44,405 nt of DNA from Syntrophaceae bacterium UBA6112 (lineage in GTDB: Bacteria > Desulfobacterota > Syntrophia > Syntrophales > UBA5619): contig DIWG01000002.1 in assembly GCA_002423465.1 (NCBI GenBank), positions 28,549-72,953 on the forward strand, written 5' to 3'. The position numbers were made by a program, and so were the translations under genes. The notes under the pieces were generated by a model that saw only the letters and a list, made by a program, of their open reading frames with translations, was not told where the DNA came from and did no database searches. Below, piece by piece: positions 1 to 7,853 of this stretch. Numbering within the stretch: position 1 is the stretch's first letter; every line of letters begins with the position of its first letter.

Positions 1-971
1 ACGCTGTGGACGATCCTCTCCTGGAGTTCCGGCGGAAGGCAGTTCCCCAATCCTTTTGCGTAGATCTCCTCCGTCTCCAACCCCTCCTGTTCGAGGACGA
101 CCGGGTGGCCCTCCCGATCGAAGCGCATCACCTTGTCTTCGAGAGAAGGACAGTAGCGGGCGCCGACTCCCTGGATTGCCCCGGCATACAGGGGAGAAAA
201 ACGGATGTTGTCGCGGATGATCCGATGGGTCTCCGCCGTTGTCGCCGAGAAGAAGGAGGGAAGGCGCTCCTCGCGAAGTCTTTCCGTCTTGAAGGAGAAG
301 GGGGCGGGATCGGGATCGCTGTCCTGTCGGACGAGACGGGTGAAATCGATCGTAGAGGCGCGCAAGCGGGGGGGCGTCCCCGTCTTCATCCGGCCCATCT
401 CGAATCCGAGCGACTGGAGGGAGACGGCGAGTTCCAGGGAGGCCATCTCCCCGGCCCGGCCCGCGGGATAGTGGACGTCGCCGATGTGGATGAGCCCGCC
501 GAGAAACGTCCCCGTGGTGATCACGACCGCCCGGCCGCCGTGAAAGACCCCCGTCTGATCGATAACGCCGCGAATCCGTCCGTCCTCGACGACGAGACGT
601 TCGACGAGGCCCTGGAGCAGATGGAGGCGCGGCTCTTGCTCCACGACGGATTTCATCGCGAGGCGGTAGAGCTGCTTGTCGCACTGGAAGCGGGTGGACT
701 GGACGGCCGGGCCTTTGGAGGCGTTCAGCAGGCGGAAATGGACGGCGGTCTGGTCGGCGATCCGGCCCATCTGACCGCCCAGGGCGTCGACCTCCTTGAC
801 GAGCTGGCTCTTGGCCAGGCCGCCGATCGCGGGGTTGCAGGACATCAGCGCAATCGCGTCCAGATTGATGTTGAACAGCAGGGTCTCGCAGCCCATCCTG
901 GCCGCTGCGAGGGCCGCCTCGCAGCCCGCATGTCCCCCTCCGACAACGATTACGTCATATTCCCGGCTCAT
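1..971 (-). CDS. mnmG: MnmG (GidA) tRNA uridine modification enzyme, 5' part only
   Basis: FAD-dependent subunit of the MnmE-MnmG complex, which installs the carboxymethylaminomethyl group on U34 of certain tRNAs in the cytoplasm. The minus-strand reading begins MSREYDVIVVGGGHAGCEAA, the dinucleotide-binding GxGxxG-type motif plus the H-A-G-C-E signature of the family, and continues with the conserved segments CNPAIGGLAKSQLVKEVDALGG, split here only by the window edge. About 323 residues are present of the usual 620-630; the C-terminal half lies outside the window. The start is ATG at 971, preceded by the purine-rich stretch AAGGGAATAGGGG. It is divergent from the radical SAM gene, with 78 bases between them. 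The identification rests on recognised family motifs. Confidence 0.95.
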   Translation of the reverse strand, partial: MSREYDVIVVGGGHAGCEAALAAARMGCETLLFNINLDAIALMSCNPAIGGLAKSQLVKEVDALGGQMGRIADQTAVHFRLLNASKGPAVQSTRFQCDKQLYRLAMKSVVEQEPRLHLLQGLVERLVVEDGRIRGVIDQTGVFHGGRAVVITTGTFLGGLIHIGDVHYPAGRAGEMASLELAVSLQSLGFEMGRMKTGTPPRLRASTIDFTRLVRQDSDPDPAPFSFKTERLREERLPSFFSATTAETHRIIRDNIRFSPLYAGAIQGVGARYCPSLEDKVMRFDREGHPVVLEQEGLETEEIYAKGLGNCLPPELQERIVHS

Positions 972-1049
972 GAATTCCCCTATTCCCTTGCAGTTCTGAG
1001 GGGATTTTAATATGATCGCCCTGAAAAACACAACCGAAAAAGGACTTTC

Positions 1050-2000
1050 GTGGCCAAGCCGATCTTCTGGAACAATATGAAGCGGTACTGCGATCTCAAG
1101 AGTTACTGGGTCAACCGCTTCGGGTGCCGGGTGCACAAACTGCCGATCGACGCCGGTTTTACCTGCCCGAACCGCGACGGCAGCGTCGCTGCGGGGGGAT
1201 GCGTCTACTGCGACGGGCGAGGATCAGCACTCCGACGGGCGGGCCCGCTTCCCTCGGTCGGCGACCAGGTCCGCCGGGGAAAGGCCTTCTATCGCGGGCG
1301 CGGCGGCGCGGAGAAATTCATCGCCTATTTCCAGACCTTCACGAACACCTACGCCCCGGTGGAAACACTCCGGGCGCGCTATGACGAGGCGCTTGCCGAA
1401 GAGGACGTAATCGGACTTTCCATCGGCACTCGCCCGGACTGCGTTTCCGATGAGACGCTCGCCCTGATCCGGTCGTACGCGGAGCGTTACCACGTCTGGC
1501 TGGAGTTTGGCCTCCAGTCGATCAGCGACCGGACGCTCGCTGCGATCAACCGGGGCCACGACGCGGCGGCCTTCCTCAATGCGGTGCGGCGGGCCTCCGG
1601 CGGGCCCATCCTGATCTGTGTTCACATCATCGTGGGGCTTCCCGGTGAAACCCGCGAAGAGATCCTGGAGACGGCAATGGAGATCGCGGGTCTGCCGGTT
1701 CAGGGGATCAAGATCCACTCTCTCCTTGCTTTGAAGGGAACGGCGCTCGGGGAGCGTTACGAAAAAGAGGAGATCGCCCTGATGACCCGGGAGGAGTATG
1801 TCGGGACGGTTTGCGACATCCTGGAGATCCTGCCGCCGGATATGGTGATCCAGAGATTGACGGCCGATGGTTATCGGGATATCTTCCTCGGGCCGGCATG
1901 GGCGGGGAACAAGCTCGCGGTACTGAACGCCATCGACCGGGAGATGGAGAGCCGGGACGCCTGGCAGGGGGGAAAATATGGCGTCGCCCCGCTCTCTTGA
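1050..2000 (+). CDS. YhcC-like radical SAM protein (TIGR01212 family)
   Basis: A 316-residue cytoplasmic radical SAM enzyme. The cluster-binding cysteines are C39, C51 and C54 (FTCPNRDG...GGCVYC), the spaced arrangement of the TIGR01212/YhcC family rather than the classical CxxxCxxC. Further family features are the SIGTRPDC segment, the W-L-E-F-G-L-Q-S strand and V-G-L-P-G-E-T. Members of this family are abundant but their reaction is not settled. The first in-frame start is GTG at 1050 with GGA seven bases upstream; an ATG at 1078 (MKRYCDLKSYW) is a plausible alternative and would remove nine residues. The next gene, hisH, is 105 bases downstream on the same strand, but the families have no known functional link. 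Confidence 0.88.
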   Translation: MAKPIFWNNMKRYCDLKSYWVNRFGCRVHKLPIDAGFTCPNRDGSVAAGGCVYCDGRGSALRRAGPLPSVGDQVRRGKAFYRGRGGAEKFIAYFQTFTNTYAPVETLRARYDEALAEEDVIGLSIGTRPDCVSDETLALIRSYAERYHVWLEFGLQSISDRTLAAINRGHDAAAFLNAVRRASGGPILICVHIIVGLPGETREEILETAMEIAGLPVQGIKIHSLLALKGTALGERYEKEEIALMTREEYVGTVCDILEILPPDMVIQRLTADGYRDIFLGPAWAGNKLAVLNAIDREMESRDAWQGGKYGVAPLS

Positions 2001-2105
2001 ACCTGTCGAAGGAGAGCGTGAGCGCAAGGTCGTGTTCGGCATCCGGATGCGGAAAAAAGCGGAAGCTGTCCCAGGCTTTCGGTTGGGGCGGAAAAGAGGG
2101 GGAAT

Positions 2106-2741
2106 ATGATCGGGATCGTGGACTACCGGGCGGGAAACCTGACCAGCGTCGCCCGGGCGCTGGATCATCTGCATGAACCGTGCATCATTACCAATGATTC
2201 CAAATTATTGGATGATGCAAGCCATATCATATTTCCCGGCGTCGGCGCCGCCGGACAGGCAATGGCAAACCTCCGGGAGGGTGGGCTGGATGTTCATCTG
2301 AAAAGATGGGTACGGGAGGGCAAGCCCGTCCTCGGGCTCTGCCTCGGTACCCAGGTGATCTTCGAGAGCAGCGAGGAGGACGACACCTCCTGCCTCGGCA
2401 TCGTCCCGGGCGAGGTCAAACGGTTTCCGGCGGATCTCCGGGAGAGAGGGCAACGGCTTAAAATTCCCCACATGGGATGGAACCGCGTGAGTTTCCGCGA
2501 GAGGCACCCGGTGTTCAAAGGGATTCCCAAGAATGCGGAGTTTTACTTTGTCCATTCCTATTACCCGGTCCCGGCGGATGAAACCTGGGCCGCCGGCTGG
2601 ACGGATTACGGCATCCGTTTCTGTTCCGTCGTGGCCCGGGAGAACCTTGTTGCGGTCCAGTTTCACCCGGAGAAGAGCGGTCGGCCGGGGCTCACGCTGC
2701 TGGCCAATTTCTGCCGCTGGGGAGGAAACGATGCTCAGTAA
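2106..2741 (+). CDS. hisH: Imidazole glycerol phosphate synthase, glutaminase subunit HisH
   Basis: Hydrolyses glutamine and channels ammonia to HisF for histidine biosynthesis. It is a class I glutamine amidotransferase of 211 residues, the usual HisH length. The catalytic triad is visible: nucleophile C79 in GLCLGTQ, and H187 and E189 in QFHPEKSG; the oxyanion region is FPGVGAAGQAM. The ATG at 2106 follows a strong ribosome site (AGAGGGGGAAT). Its last codons overlap the start of hisF by 11 bases, the expected arrangement for partners that form a 1:1 complex and suggestive of translational coupling. No other his genes are in the window. Confidence 0.96.
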   Translation: MIGIVDYRAGNLTSVARALDHLHEPCIITNDSKLLDDASHIIFPGVGAAGQAMANLREGGLDVHLKRWVREGKPVLGLCLGTQVIFESSEEDDTSCLGIVPGEVKRFPADLRERGQRLKIPHMGWNRVSFRERHPVFKGIPKNAEFYFVHSYYPVPADETWAAGWTDYGIRFCSVVARENLVAVQFHPEKSGRPGLTLLANFCRWGGNDAQ

Positions 2742-3510
2742 ACGGATCATCCCCTGTCTCGACGTCCGGGACGGCCGCCTGACCAAGGGGATTAAATTCA
2801 AGAAAAACGTGGATATCGGCGATCCGGTGGAGGTCGCGCGGGAATATTATGAACAGGGGGCCGACGAGATCGTCTTCTACGATATCACCGCCTCGGCCGA
2901 ACGGCGCACGATTATGCTCGAAGTCGTGAAAAGGGTGGCAGAGACGATCTTCATCCCCTTCTCCGTCGGGGGCGGCATCGGGACGGTGGAAGGGATGCGG
3001 CGGGTGATTCTCGCCGGGGCGGAGAAGGTCAGCGTGAACACCGAGGCGGTGAAGAACCCGGGCATCATCGCGGAAGGGGCAAAGGCCTTCGGTAGCCAGT
3101 GCATCGTCCTCGGCATGGACGTCAAAAGAGTGCCTGCCCGCGAAGAGATTCCATCCGGATATGAGATGGTCATTCATGGCGGACGGACCTTCACCGGCCT
3201 CGATGCCCTCCGGTGGGCCAAGGAGGCGGAGCGCCTCGGTGCGGGGGAGATCTGCCTCAACTCCATTGACGCCGACGGGACAAAGGACGGCTACGAACTC
3301 GCCCTGACGGCCCTGATATCGAGCCATGTCGGCATCCCGGTGATCGCCTCCGGCGGCGCGGGGAAACCGGAGCACCTCCTCGACGTCCTCACCCGGGGAA
3401 AAGCGGACGCTGCGCTGATTGCCTCGATGGTCCACTACCGGACCCATACCATCGCCGGGATCAAGAACTTTCTCCATGACCACGGTGTACAGACAAGGCT
3501 GCGGTGGTAG
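2731..3510 (+). CDS. hisF: Imidazole glycerol phosphate synthase, cyclase subunit HisF
   Basis: Cyclase half of IGP synthase: converts PRFAR plus ammonia to imidazole glycerol phosphate and AICAR. It is a 259-residue (beta/alpha)8 barrel. The two catalytic aspartates fall at D11 (IIPCLDV) and D130 (VLGMDVKRV), the same numbers as in the well-studied Thermotoga enzyme. Phosphate-binding loops SVGGGIG and IASGGAG are intact. I placed the start at ATG 2731 because the ribosome site GGAGG lies directly upstream and MLSKRIIPCLDV matches the family N-terminus; a longer in-frame reading from 2533 is just hisH in another frame. Although some HisF-like proteins serve O-antigen amidation, this one has all histidine-pathway features. 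Confidence 0.96.
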   Translation: MLSKRIIPCLDVRDGRLTKGIKFKKNVDIGDPVEVAREYYEQGADEIVFYDITASAERRTIMLEVVKRVAETIFIPFSVGGGIGTVEGMRRVILAGAEKVSVNTEAVKNPGIIAEGAKAFGSQCIVLGMDVKRVPAREEIPSGYEMVIHGGRTFTGLDALRWAKEAERLGAGEICLNSIDADGTKDGYELALTALISSHVGIPVIASGGAGKPEHLLDVLTRGKADAALIASMVHYRTHTIAGIKNFLHDHGVQTRLRW

Positions 3511-3532
3511 GAAATATTACTTTGAATCGATT

Positions 3533-4495
3533 CTATGGTTTACGGGTTCCCTTCACCACCGGATAGCCGGGCCGCCCGGTTTTCATCCAGTCGACGATGT
3601 TCATGGCAGCCTTGCGGCGCAGCTCGATTTCGGCCTCTACCGAATAAAAAGCCGCATGGGGACTCAGGATCACGCGCGTGTCCGTGAGCAGGGGCGAGGC
3701 TTCATCAATAGGCTCTATCGGCAACACATCCAGGCCGACGGCGGCCAGTATGTTCTGTCCCAGTGCGCGCACCAGCGCATCCACATCGATCACCGCGCCG
3801 CGTGCCGTATTGACCAGATAAGATCCGGGCTTCATTTTTCCAAGCAAGGCTTTGCCGACCATGCCGCGGGTCTCGTCATTGAGCAGACAGTGGATGGAGA
3901 TCGCATCGGCCTGCTCGAACAGGCCGTTCAGGGAGACCGGCTGAACATAGGCCGGGAAGTCCCCATCGATCAGATAGGGGTCGTGGGCAATGACACGGCC
4001 GAAAAGGTTTCGCGCAATGTGGGCAAAACGCTTGCCGATGCGGCCGAGACCCAGGATGCCCACGGTGAGATTGGAGGCCCGGGGAATCTTTGCGGCAGAG
4101 GTATAGTGCCAGCGGCCCTCATGAATGTCGCGGTCGTAGCGCACCACGTTGCGCATGCAGGCAAGCATCAATGCCAGGGCATGGGTGGCCACTTCGCCCA
4201 CGCCGTAATCGGGTGAATTGGCGACCCATATACCGAACCGGGCCGCGGCCTTGTCGTCAATCGGGTCGTAGCCGGCCCCAAGACGCGAGCAGATGCCCAG
4301 CATGGGCAGCGCCGCCATCACCCGGTCCGTGATCGGGGCGTACTGCACCAGCAGCGCCCGGCAATCGCGCGCAGCGTCGATCACATCCTGCTCCGTGCGG
4401 CACTGCGCCTCCAGCAGTTCCATGCCGGCTTGACGGAAAATATCCCGCTCCAGCGTGATATCGAGAAAGTCATAGTCGGTCAGCAAAACCTTCAT
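3533..4495 (-). CDS. D-isomer-specific 2-hydroxyacid dehydrogenase (PGDH/CtBP-like)
   Basis: NAD-dependent oxidoreductase interconverting a 2-oxo acid and a D-2-hydroxy acid. It has 320 residues in the usual two-domain order, with the Rossmann motif GLGRIG at 149-154 followed by the acidic H-D-P-Y segment that favours NAD. The catalytic R-E-H set is present: R232 (NTARGAVID), E261 (LPIEPID) and H280 (SPHAAFY). The substrate is not predictable; the C-terminal half resembles the CtBP/glycerate-type branch rather than serine-pathway SerA, and there is no ACT domain. I chose the ATG at 4495 because AAAGGAT precedes it; an upstream ATG at 4540 would add 15 unconserved residues. It converges on hisF with a 22-base gap and is divergent from pdxS. 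Confidence 0.88.
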   Translation of the reverse strand: MKVLLTDYDFLDITLERDIFRQAGMELLEAQCRTEQDVIDAARDCRALLVQYAPITDRVMAALPMLGICSRLGAGYDPIDDKAAARFGIWVANSPDYGVGEVATHALALMLACMRNVVRYDRDIHEGRWHYTSAAKIPRASNLTVGILGLGRIGKRFAHIARNLFGRVIAHDPYLIDGDFPAYVQPVSLNGLFEQADAISIHCLLNDETRGMVGKALLGKMKPGSYLVNTARGAVIDVDALVRALGQNILAAVGLDVLPIEPIDEASPLLTDTRVILSPHAAFYSVEAEIELRRKAAMNIVDWMKTGRPGYPVVKGTRKP

Positions 4496-4675
4496 GGATG
4501 ATCCTTTCGAGTCGAAATCGGTTGGGGAAAAATGTTTCATCCCTCGAGCGACAGCGGATCGCGTTGATCAAATTCGCTCAGTGGAAGATCTCCACCAATG
4601 AATCTTTTTCTTCTCTCGTCAAATGAAAGTCAACCGGTATTTTGATTGATGTCGGCGTCCACTTGCTAATTGTCC

Positions 4676-4704
4676 TTGACGGCACTATATTAATGCCATA
4701 AAAA
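4676..4704 (+). promoter_or_regulatory. Possible sigma-70 promoter for pdxS-pdxT-yhbY
   Basis: TTGACG (4676-4681) and TAAAAA (4699-4704) with a 17-base spacer. The -35 box is good, the -10 box weak. A small dyad, GGCA...TGCC at 4681-4697, fills the spacer and could be a protein-binding site. The remaining 4496-4675 between the divergent genes shows no other gene. Confidence 0.4.
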
Positions 4705-4743
4705 AGATCGAAAATGATCATTCTTTAGGGAGGTAAAAATATC

Positions 4744-5625
4744 GTGGATGCAAAAAGATATGAACTGAATGTCCAGTTGGCGCAAATGCTCAAGGGTGGC
4801 GTCATCATGGACGTGACAAACGTGGAACAGGCAAAGATCGCCGAAGAGGCGGGCGCCGTGGCAGTCATGGCTTTGGAGCGGGTGCCGGCGGACATCAGGC
4901 GGGACGGCGGTGTGGCCCGGATGTCCGATCCGGCGATGATCGCGGAGATCAAGAAGGCGGTTTCCATTCCGGTCATGGCGAAGGCGCGGATCGGCCACTT
5001 CGTGGAGGCCCAGATCATCGAGGCCCTGAAGATCGACTATATCGACGAGAGCGAGGTTCTGACCCCGGCCGATGAGGAGTGCCATATCGACAAGACCCGC
5101 TTTTCCATTCCCTTTGTCTGCGGCGCCCGTAACCTTGGAGAGGCTCTTCGTAGAATTGCCGAAGGGGCGGCGATGATCCGCACCAAGGGAGAGGCCGGAA
5201 CCGGAAATGTCGTCGAGGCGGTCCGCCACATGCGGACAATGAATCGCGAGATCCGCCAGCTTGCGAACATGCCGGTGGAAGAGGTTACCGGTTTCGCCAA
5301 GGTGAACGGCATTCCCTATGAGTTGGCCTTGAAGGTAAAGGAACTGGGCCGCCTGCCGGTCGTTAATTTCGCTGCGGGCGGGATTGCAACGCCGGCCGAT
5401 GCGGCGCTGATGATGCAGCTCGGTTGCGATGGGGTTTTCGTCGGCTCGGGGATCTTTAAATCGGCGACGCCGGCCACACGGGCCCGGGCGATCGTCAAGG
5501 CGACGGCTTACTTCAACGACCCGGTCAAAGTTCTCGATGCCTCCATGGCTCTTGGTGAGGCGATGCCCGGCCTGGAAATTGCGGCCATTCCGAAGGAACA
5601 ACTGCTGGCCGGACGCGGCTGGTAG
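4744..5625 (+). CDS. pdxS: Pyridoxal 5'-phosphate synthase lyase subunit PdxS
   Basis: Makes PLP directly from ribose 5-phosphate, glyceraldehyde 3-phosphate and ammonia (the DXP-independent route), as a dodecameric complex with PdxT. It has 293 residues, standard for the family. Key residues are visible: D23 (GGVIMDVTN), K80 (VMAKARIGH) which forms the first covalent intermediate, and K148 (IRTKGEAGTGN) which takes over the product. The C-terminal phosphate-binding segment FAAGGIATPADAA is intact. The start is GTG at 4744 preceded by GGGAGGT. It is 21 bases from pdxT and clearly in one transcription unit with it. Confidence 0.97.
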   Translation: MDAKRYELNVQLAQMLKGGVIMDVTNVEQAKIAEEAGAVAVMALERVPADIRRDGGVARMSDPAMIAEIKKAVSIPVMAKARIGHFVEAQIIEALKIDYIDESEVLTPADEECHIDKTRFSIPFVCGARNLGEALRRIAEGAAMIRTKGEAGTGNVVEAVRHMRTMNREIRQLANMPVEEVTGFAKVNGIPYELALKVKELGRLPVVNFAAGGIATPADAALMMQLGCDGVFVGSGIFKSATPATRARAIVKATAYFNDPVKVLDASMALGEAMPGLEIAAIPKEQLLAGRGW

Positions 5626-5646
5626 GGGGATTTCAGGACGGAATCA

Positions 5647-6384
5647 ATGAGCCGCGCTGAATGGAAGCCCCCAAACGCCACGGGGAAAAAGATCGGCGTC
5701 CTGAATCTCCAGGGGGACGTGTACGAGCATCTGGATCACTTGGAGCGTCTCAACGTTGCTTTCATGCCGGTCAAACAGGTGGAGGATTTCGAAGACCTGG
5801 CCGGTCTGATTCTTCCCGGCGGCGAGAGTACCTGCCTTGCGCGGCTGCTCCGCATCTTCGGCATCGATAAGATCATCATTCGAAAATTCCATGAGGGGAT
5901 GAAACTTTGGGGTACCTGTGCAGGGGCGATTCTGCTTGCAAAATCGCTTATGGGAGAGGCGCCACACCTCGGTCTGATCGACATTGAGGTCGAGCGGAAC
6001 GGCTTCGGGAGCCAGTTGGACAGTTTTACTTGTGAAGCATCCGTCCCGAGGGTTGCCTCGAAGCCCATCCCGCTCACCTTCATTCGAGCCCCAAAGATCA
6101 TCAGCGTCGGGGAAAGGGTGAATGTTCTCCTCCGCATGGAAGATTTCATCGCGGCCGCTGAATCGCCGGATGTATTGGTGACCGTCTTTCATCCGGAACT
6201 GACACCCTCTCTGGATTTTCATCGTTATTTTGCACGTAAATGCGGCCTTCAGCCCGACGTGGGGAATAAGATTACAACTGTCTGGGACAGAACAAGCTGG
6301 ATGAGACTCGCGCGGATCACCGCTAACGATGAGCGAGACGGTACGCCTCCTCGAGGAAGCGTCACCACAGGAGACCGATCATGA
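5647..6384 (+). CDS. pdxT: Pyridoxal 5'-phosphate synthase glutaminase subunit PdxT, C-terminally extended
   Basis: Glutaminase that supplies ammonia to PdxS. The triad is C91 (WGTCAGAILL), H182 and E184 (FHPELTPS), and the PGGEST loop at 58-62 is intact. At 245 residues it is unusually long: about 13 extra residues precede the normal K-I-G-V-L-N-L-Q-G-D start, and roughly 45 residues (201-245, LQPDVGNKITT to the end) follow the point where PdxT proteins normally stop (around 190-200). The tail is rich in charged and polar residues and has no motif I recognise. The stop codon overlaps the start of the next gene in ATGA fashion (6381-6384), so the extended frame is used at least as a coupling device. 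Confidence 0.93.
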   Translation: MSRAEWKPPNATGKKIGVLNLQGDVYEHLDHLERLNVAFMPVKQVEDFEDLAGLILPGGESTCLARLLRIFGIDKIIIRKFHEGMKLWGTCAGAILLAKSLMGEAPHLGLIDIEVERNGFGSQLDSFTCEASVPRVASKPIPLTFIRAPKIISVGERVNVLLRMEDFIAAAESPDVLVTVFHPELTPSLDFHRYFARKCGLQPDVGNKITTVWDRTSWMRLARITANDERDGTPPRGSVTTGDRS

Positions 6385-6686
6385 CAACGCTGACGGGATT
6401 TCAGAAGAAATATCTGCGAGGTCTTGCACATGGTTTGAAACCGATCATTCTTATCGGTAAGGAAGGCATCACGGACACACTCATTCGGGCAATCGATGAG
6501 GGGCTTTCCCAACATGAGCTGATCAAGATCAAATTCAATGAATTCAAAGATAAAGATCAGAAGATGGCCTTCTCCGGTGAACTGAGCGCCGGAACCGGCA
6601 GCGCGCTGGTCGGAATGATCGGCCACACGGTGATTTTCTTCCGCAGTCATGCCGACCCGGCGAAGCGGAAGATTCAAGTGCCATAA
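6381..6686 (+). CDS. yhbY: YhbY-family RNA-binding protein (CRM domain)
   Basis: A 101-residue single CRM-domain protein, the length of bacterial YhbY, which associates with pre-50S ribosomal particles. Family features are the opening L-T-G-F-Q-K-K-Y-L-R-G-L-A-H, the KPIILIGKEGIT segment corresponding to the conserved G-x-x-G loop, and the basic C-terminal half. Its ATG overlaps the pdxT stop codon by four bases. The gene is co-transcribed with pdxST by position; no functional link between PLP synthesis and ribosome assembly is implied. It is followed by a 219-base gap. Confidence 0.9.
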   Translation: MTTLTGFQKKYLRGLAHGLKPIILIGKEGITDTLIRAIDEGLSQHELIKIKFNEFKDKDQKMAFSGELSAGTGSALVGMIGHTVIFFRSHADPAKRKIQVP

Positions 6687-6867
6687 AGAGGATGAACCCC
6701 TGTTCAAATTCCTTATATCATTAGGTCGATCTGTTTAAATACCACAACCGGCATGCTTGTCAGTTTCTATGATGCGTTGAATCCAAGACGAATCGGCAGA
6801 ATCAGCATGATGAAAAACAACTTGATCGGCAGGATGACGAAATGAAGAAATTTCTTTTTTTAAAAGA

Positions 6868-6898
6868 TCCTGATATAGGGGTAAAAAAATAATCAGGA
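6868..6898 (+). promoter_or_regulatory. Inverted repeat that would pair with the ribosome site of the FAH-family gene
   Basis: TCCTGAT (6868-6874) and ATCAGGA (6892-6898) are perfect complements 17 bases apart. The right arm contains the AGGA of the Shine-Dalgarno sequence AGGAG that lies just before the ATG at 6906, so a hairpin in the mRNA would hide the ribosome site. Upstream, AAGAAATTTCTTTTTTT (from about 6845) is a short palindrome running into a T tract. The remainder of 6687-6905 has no gene that I can support. Confidence 0.35.
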
Positions 6899-6905
6899 GC
6901 AGGCC

Positions 6906-7709
6906 ATGAAAATTGTGCGTTTTTTAACCGAGGATGGTAAAATCTGCCTCGGAAGTCTCGATATAAATCAACCGGGAAAGGCTCAAATCATCCGGGGCGA
7001 TTTGTTCGGAAAACTCGAACTAACCGGGCAGACGGCCAGCGTCGGACGTCTTCTTTCACCACTGGACCCTCCCAATATTCTTGCGGTCGGACTCAATTAT
7101 GGCCGTCATGCGGAGGAAACGGGCATCAGACGGCCGGAGATTCCGGTCATATTCATCAAGGCGACAACCAGCGTAATTGGTCCGGACGAGATGATCCTCC
7201 TGCCGTTGGCCGGGCCAGGCCAGGTCGATTATGAAGCGGAGCTTGCCGTGGTCATCGGCCGGAGGGCAAAAAACGTCCGGCGAGAGGACGCCCTTGGGTA
7301 TGTTCTAGGATATGCCTGCGCAAATGATGTGAGCGCAAGGGACTGGCAGATCGAAAAGCAGAAAAAACAGTGGGCAAGAGGCAAGAGCTTCGATACCTTC
7401 TGCCCCCTTGGACCCTGCCTTGTAACCTGCGATGAGATACCGGATCCGAATATTCTTGCCATCCGGGCGATACTGAATGGCGAGGTCTTGCAGGATTCCA
7501 ATACCTCTGACATGATTTTTGATGTACAGGCGCTGATCAGCGATCTGAGCCAATCCTTTACGTTGCTTCCAGGGACCGTTATTCTGACCGGAACACCAGG
7601 GGGAGTCGGTTTTACAAGGAAACCGCCGATTTTTCTTAAGGTCGGGGATATGATCACGATCGAAATCGAACGGATCGGGAGCCTCACGAACAAGGTTGGA
7701 AAAGAGTAA
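6906..7709 (+). CDS. Fumarylacetoacetate hydrolase (FAH) family protein
   Basis: A 267-residue cytoplasmic metal-dependent hydrolase or decarboxylase of the FAH superfamily, which acts on beta-diketones and oxo-diacids (acylpyruvate hydrolase, oxaloacetate decarboxylase, 2-hydroxyhepta-2,4-diene-1,7-dioate isomerase types). The N-terminal 60 residues are the small lid-like domain; the catalytic domain begins at P-P-N-I-L-A-V-G-L-N-Y. Metal-binding acids are in the VDYEAELAVVIG strand, and the typical segments YVLGYACANDVSARDWQ and TGTPGGVGFTRKP are present. The precise substrate cannot be told. It stands alone between yhbY and degP; the ATG at 6906 has AGGAG eight bases upstream, inside a possible hairpin. 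Confidence 0.9.
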   Translation: MKIVRFLTEDGKICLGSLDINQPGKAQIIRGDLFGKLELTGQTASVGRLLSPLDPPNILAVGLNYGRHAEETGIRRPEIPVIFIKATTSVIGPDEMILLPLAGPGQVDYEAELAVVIGRRAKNVRREDALGYVLGYACANDVSARDWQIEKQKKQWARGKSFDTFCPLGPCLVTCDEIPDPNILAIRAILNGEVLQDSNTSDMIFDVQALISDLSQSFTLLPGTVILTGTPGGVGFTRKPPIFLKVGDMITIEIERIGSLTNKVGKE

Positions 7710-7727
7710 AATGGGGGGCGCGGAAGA

Positions 7728-7755
7728 TTGACAAAGTTTATTTGACGTTTATATT
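7728..7755 (+). promoter_or_regulatory. Near-consensus sigma-70 promoter upstream of degP
   Basis: TTGACA (7728-7733), a 16-base spacer, and TATATT (7750-7755). The predicted transcript starts near 7762, leaving a leader of about 90 bases before the degP ATG at 7854. No sigma-E-like GAACTT/TCTGA pair is seen. Confidence 0.6.
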
Positions 7756-7853
7756 ACGGCTGGTCGAGTGAAGCTCAAGGTTCCCTGGGTGGGGATTCAC
7801 GGCAAAAAAGCGGTTTTCATGAACAATCGCAGTTATCTATCGGGAGGTAGACA

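Noticed and set aside
6..1010. Long plus-strand open frame of 334 codons
   Set aside because: It is antisense to mnmG, whose motifs are unmistakable; the frame has no family features and biased Arg/Gly/Pro composition.
2731..3510. HisF-like protein for O-antigen amidation (WbuZ type) rather than histidine synthesis
   Set aside because: D11 and D130, the I-I-P-C-L-D-V opening and direct overlap with hisH fit true HisF; no LPS genes nearby.
3419..4216. 265-codon plus-strand frame
   Set aside because: Antisense to the D-2-hydroxyacid dehydrogenase, whose R-E-H and Rossmann motifs are complete.
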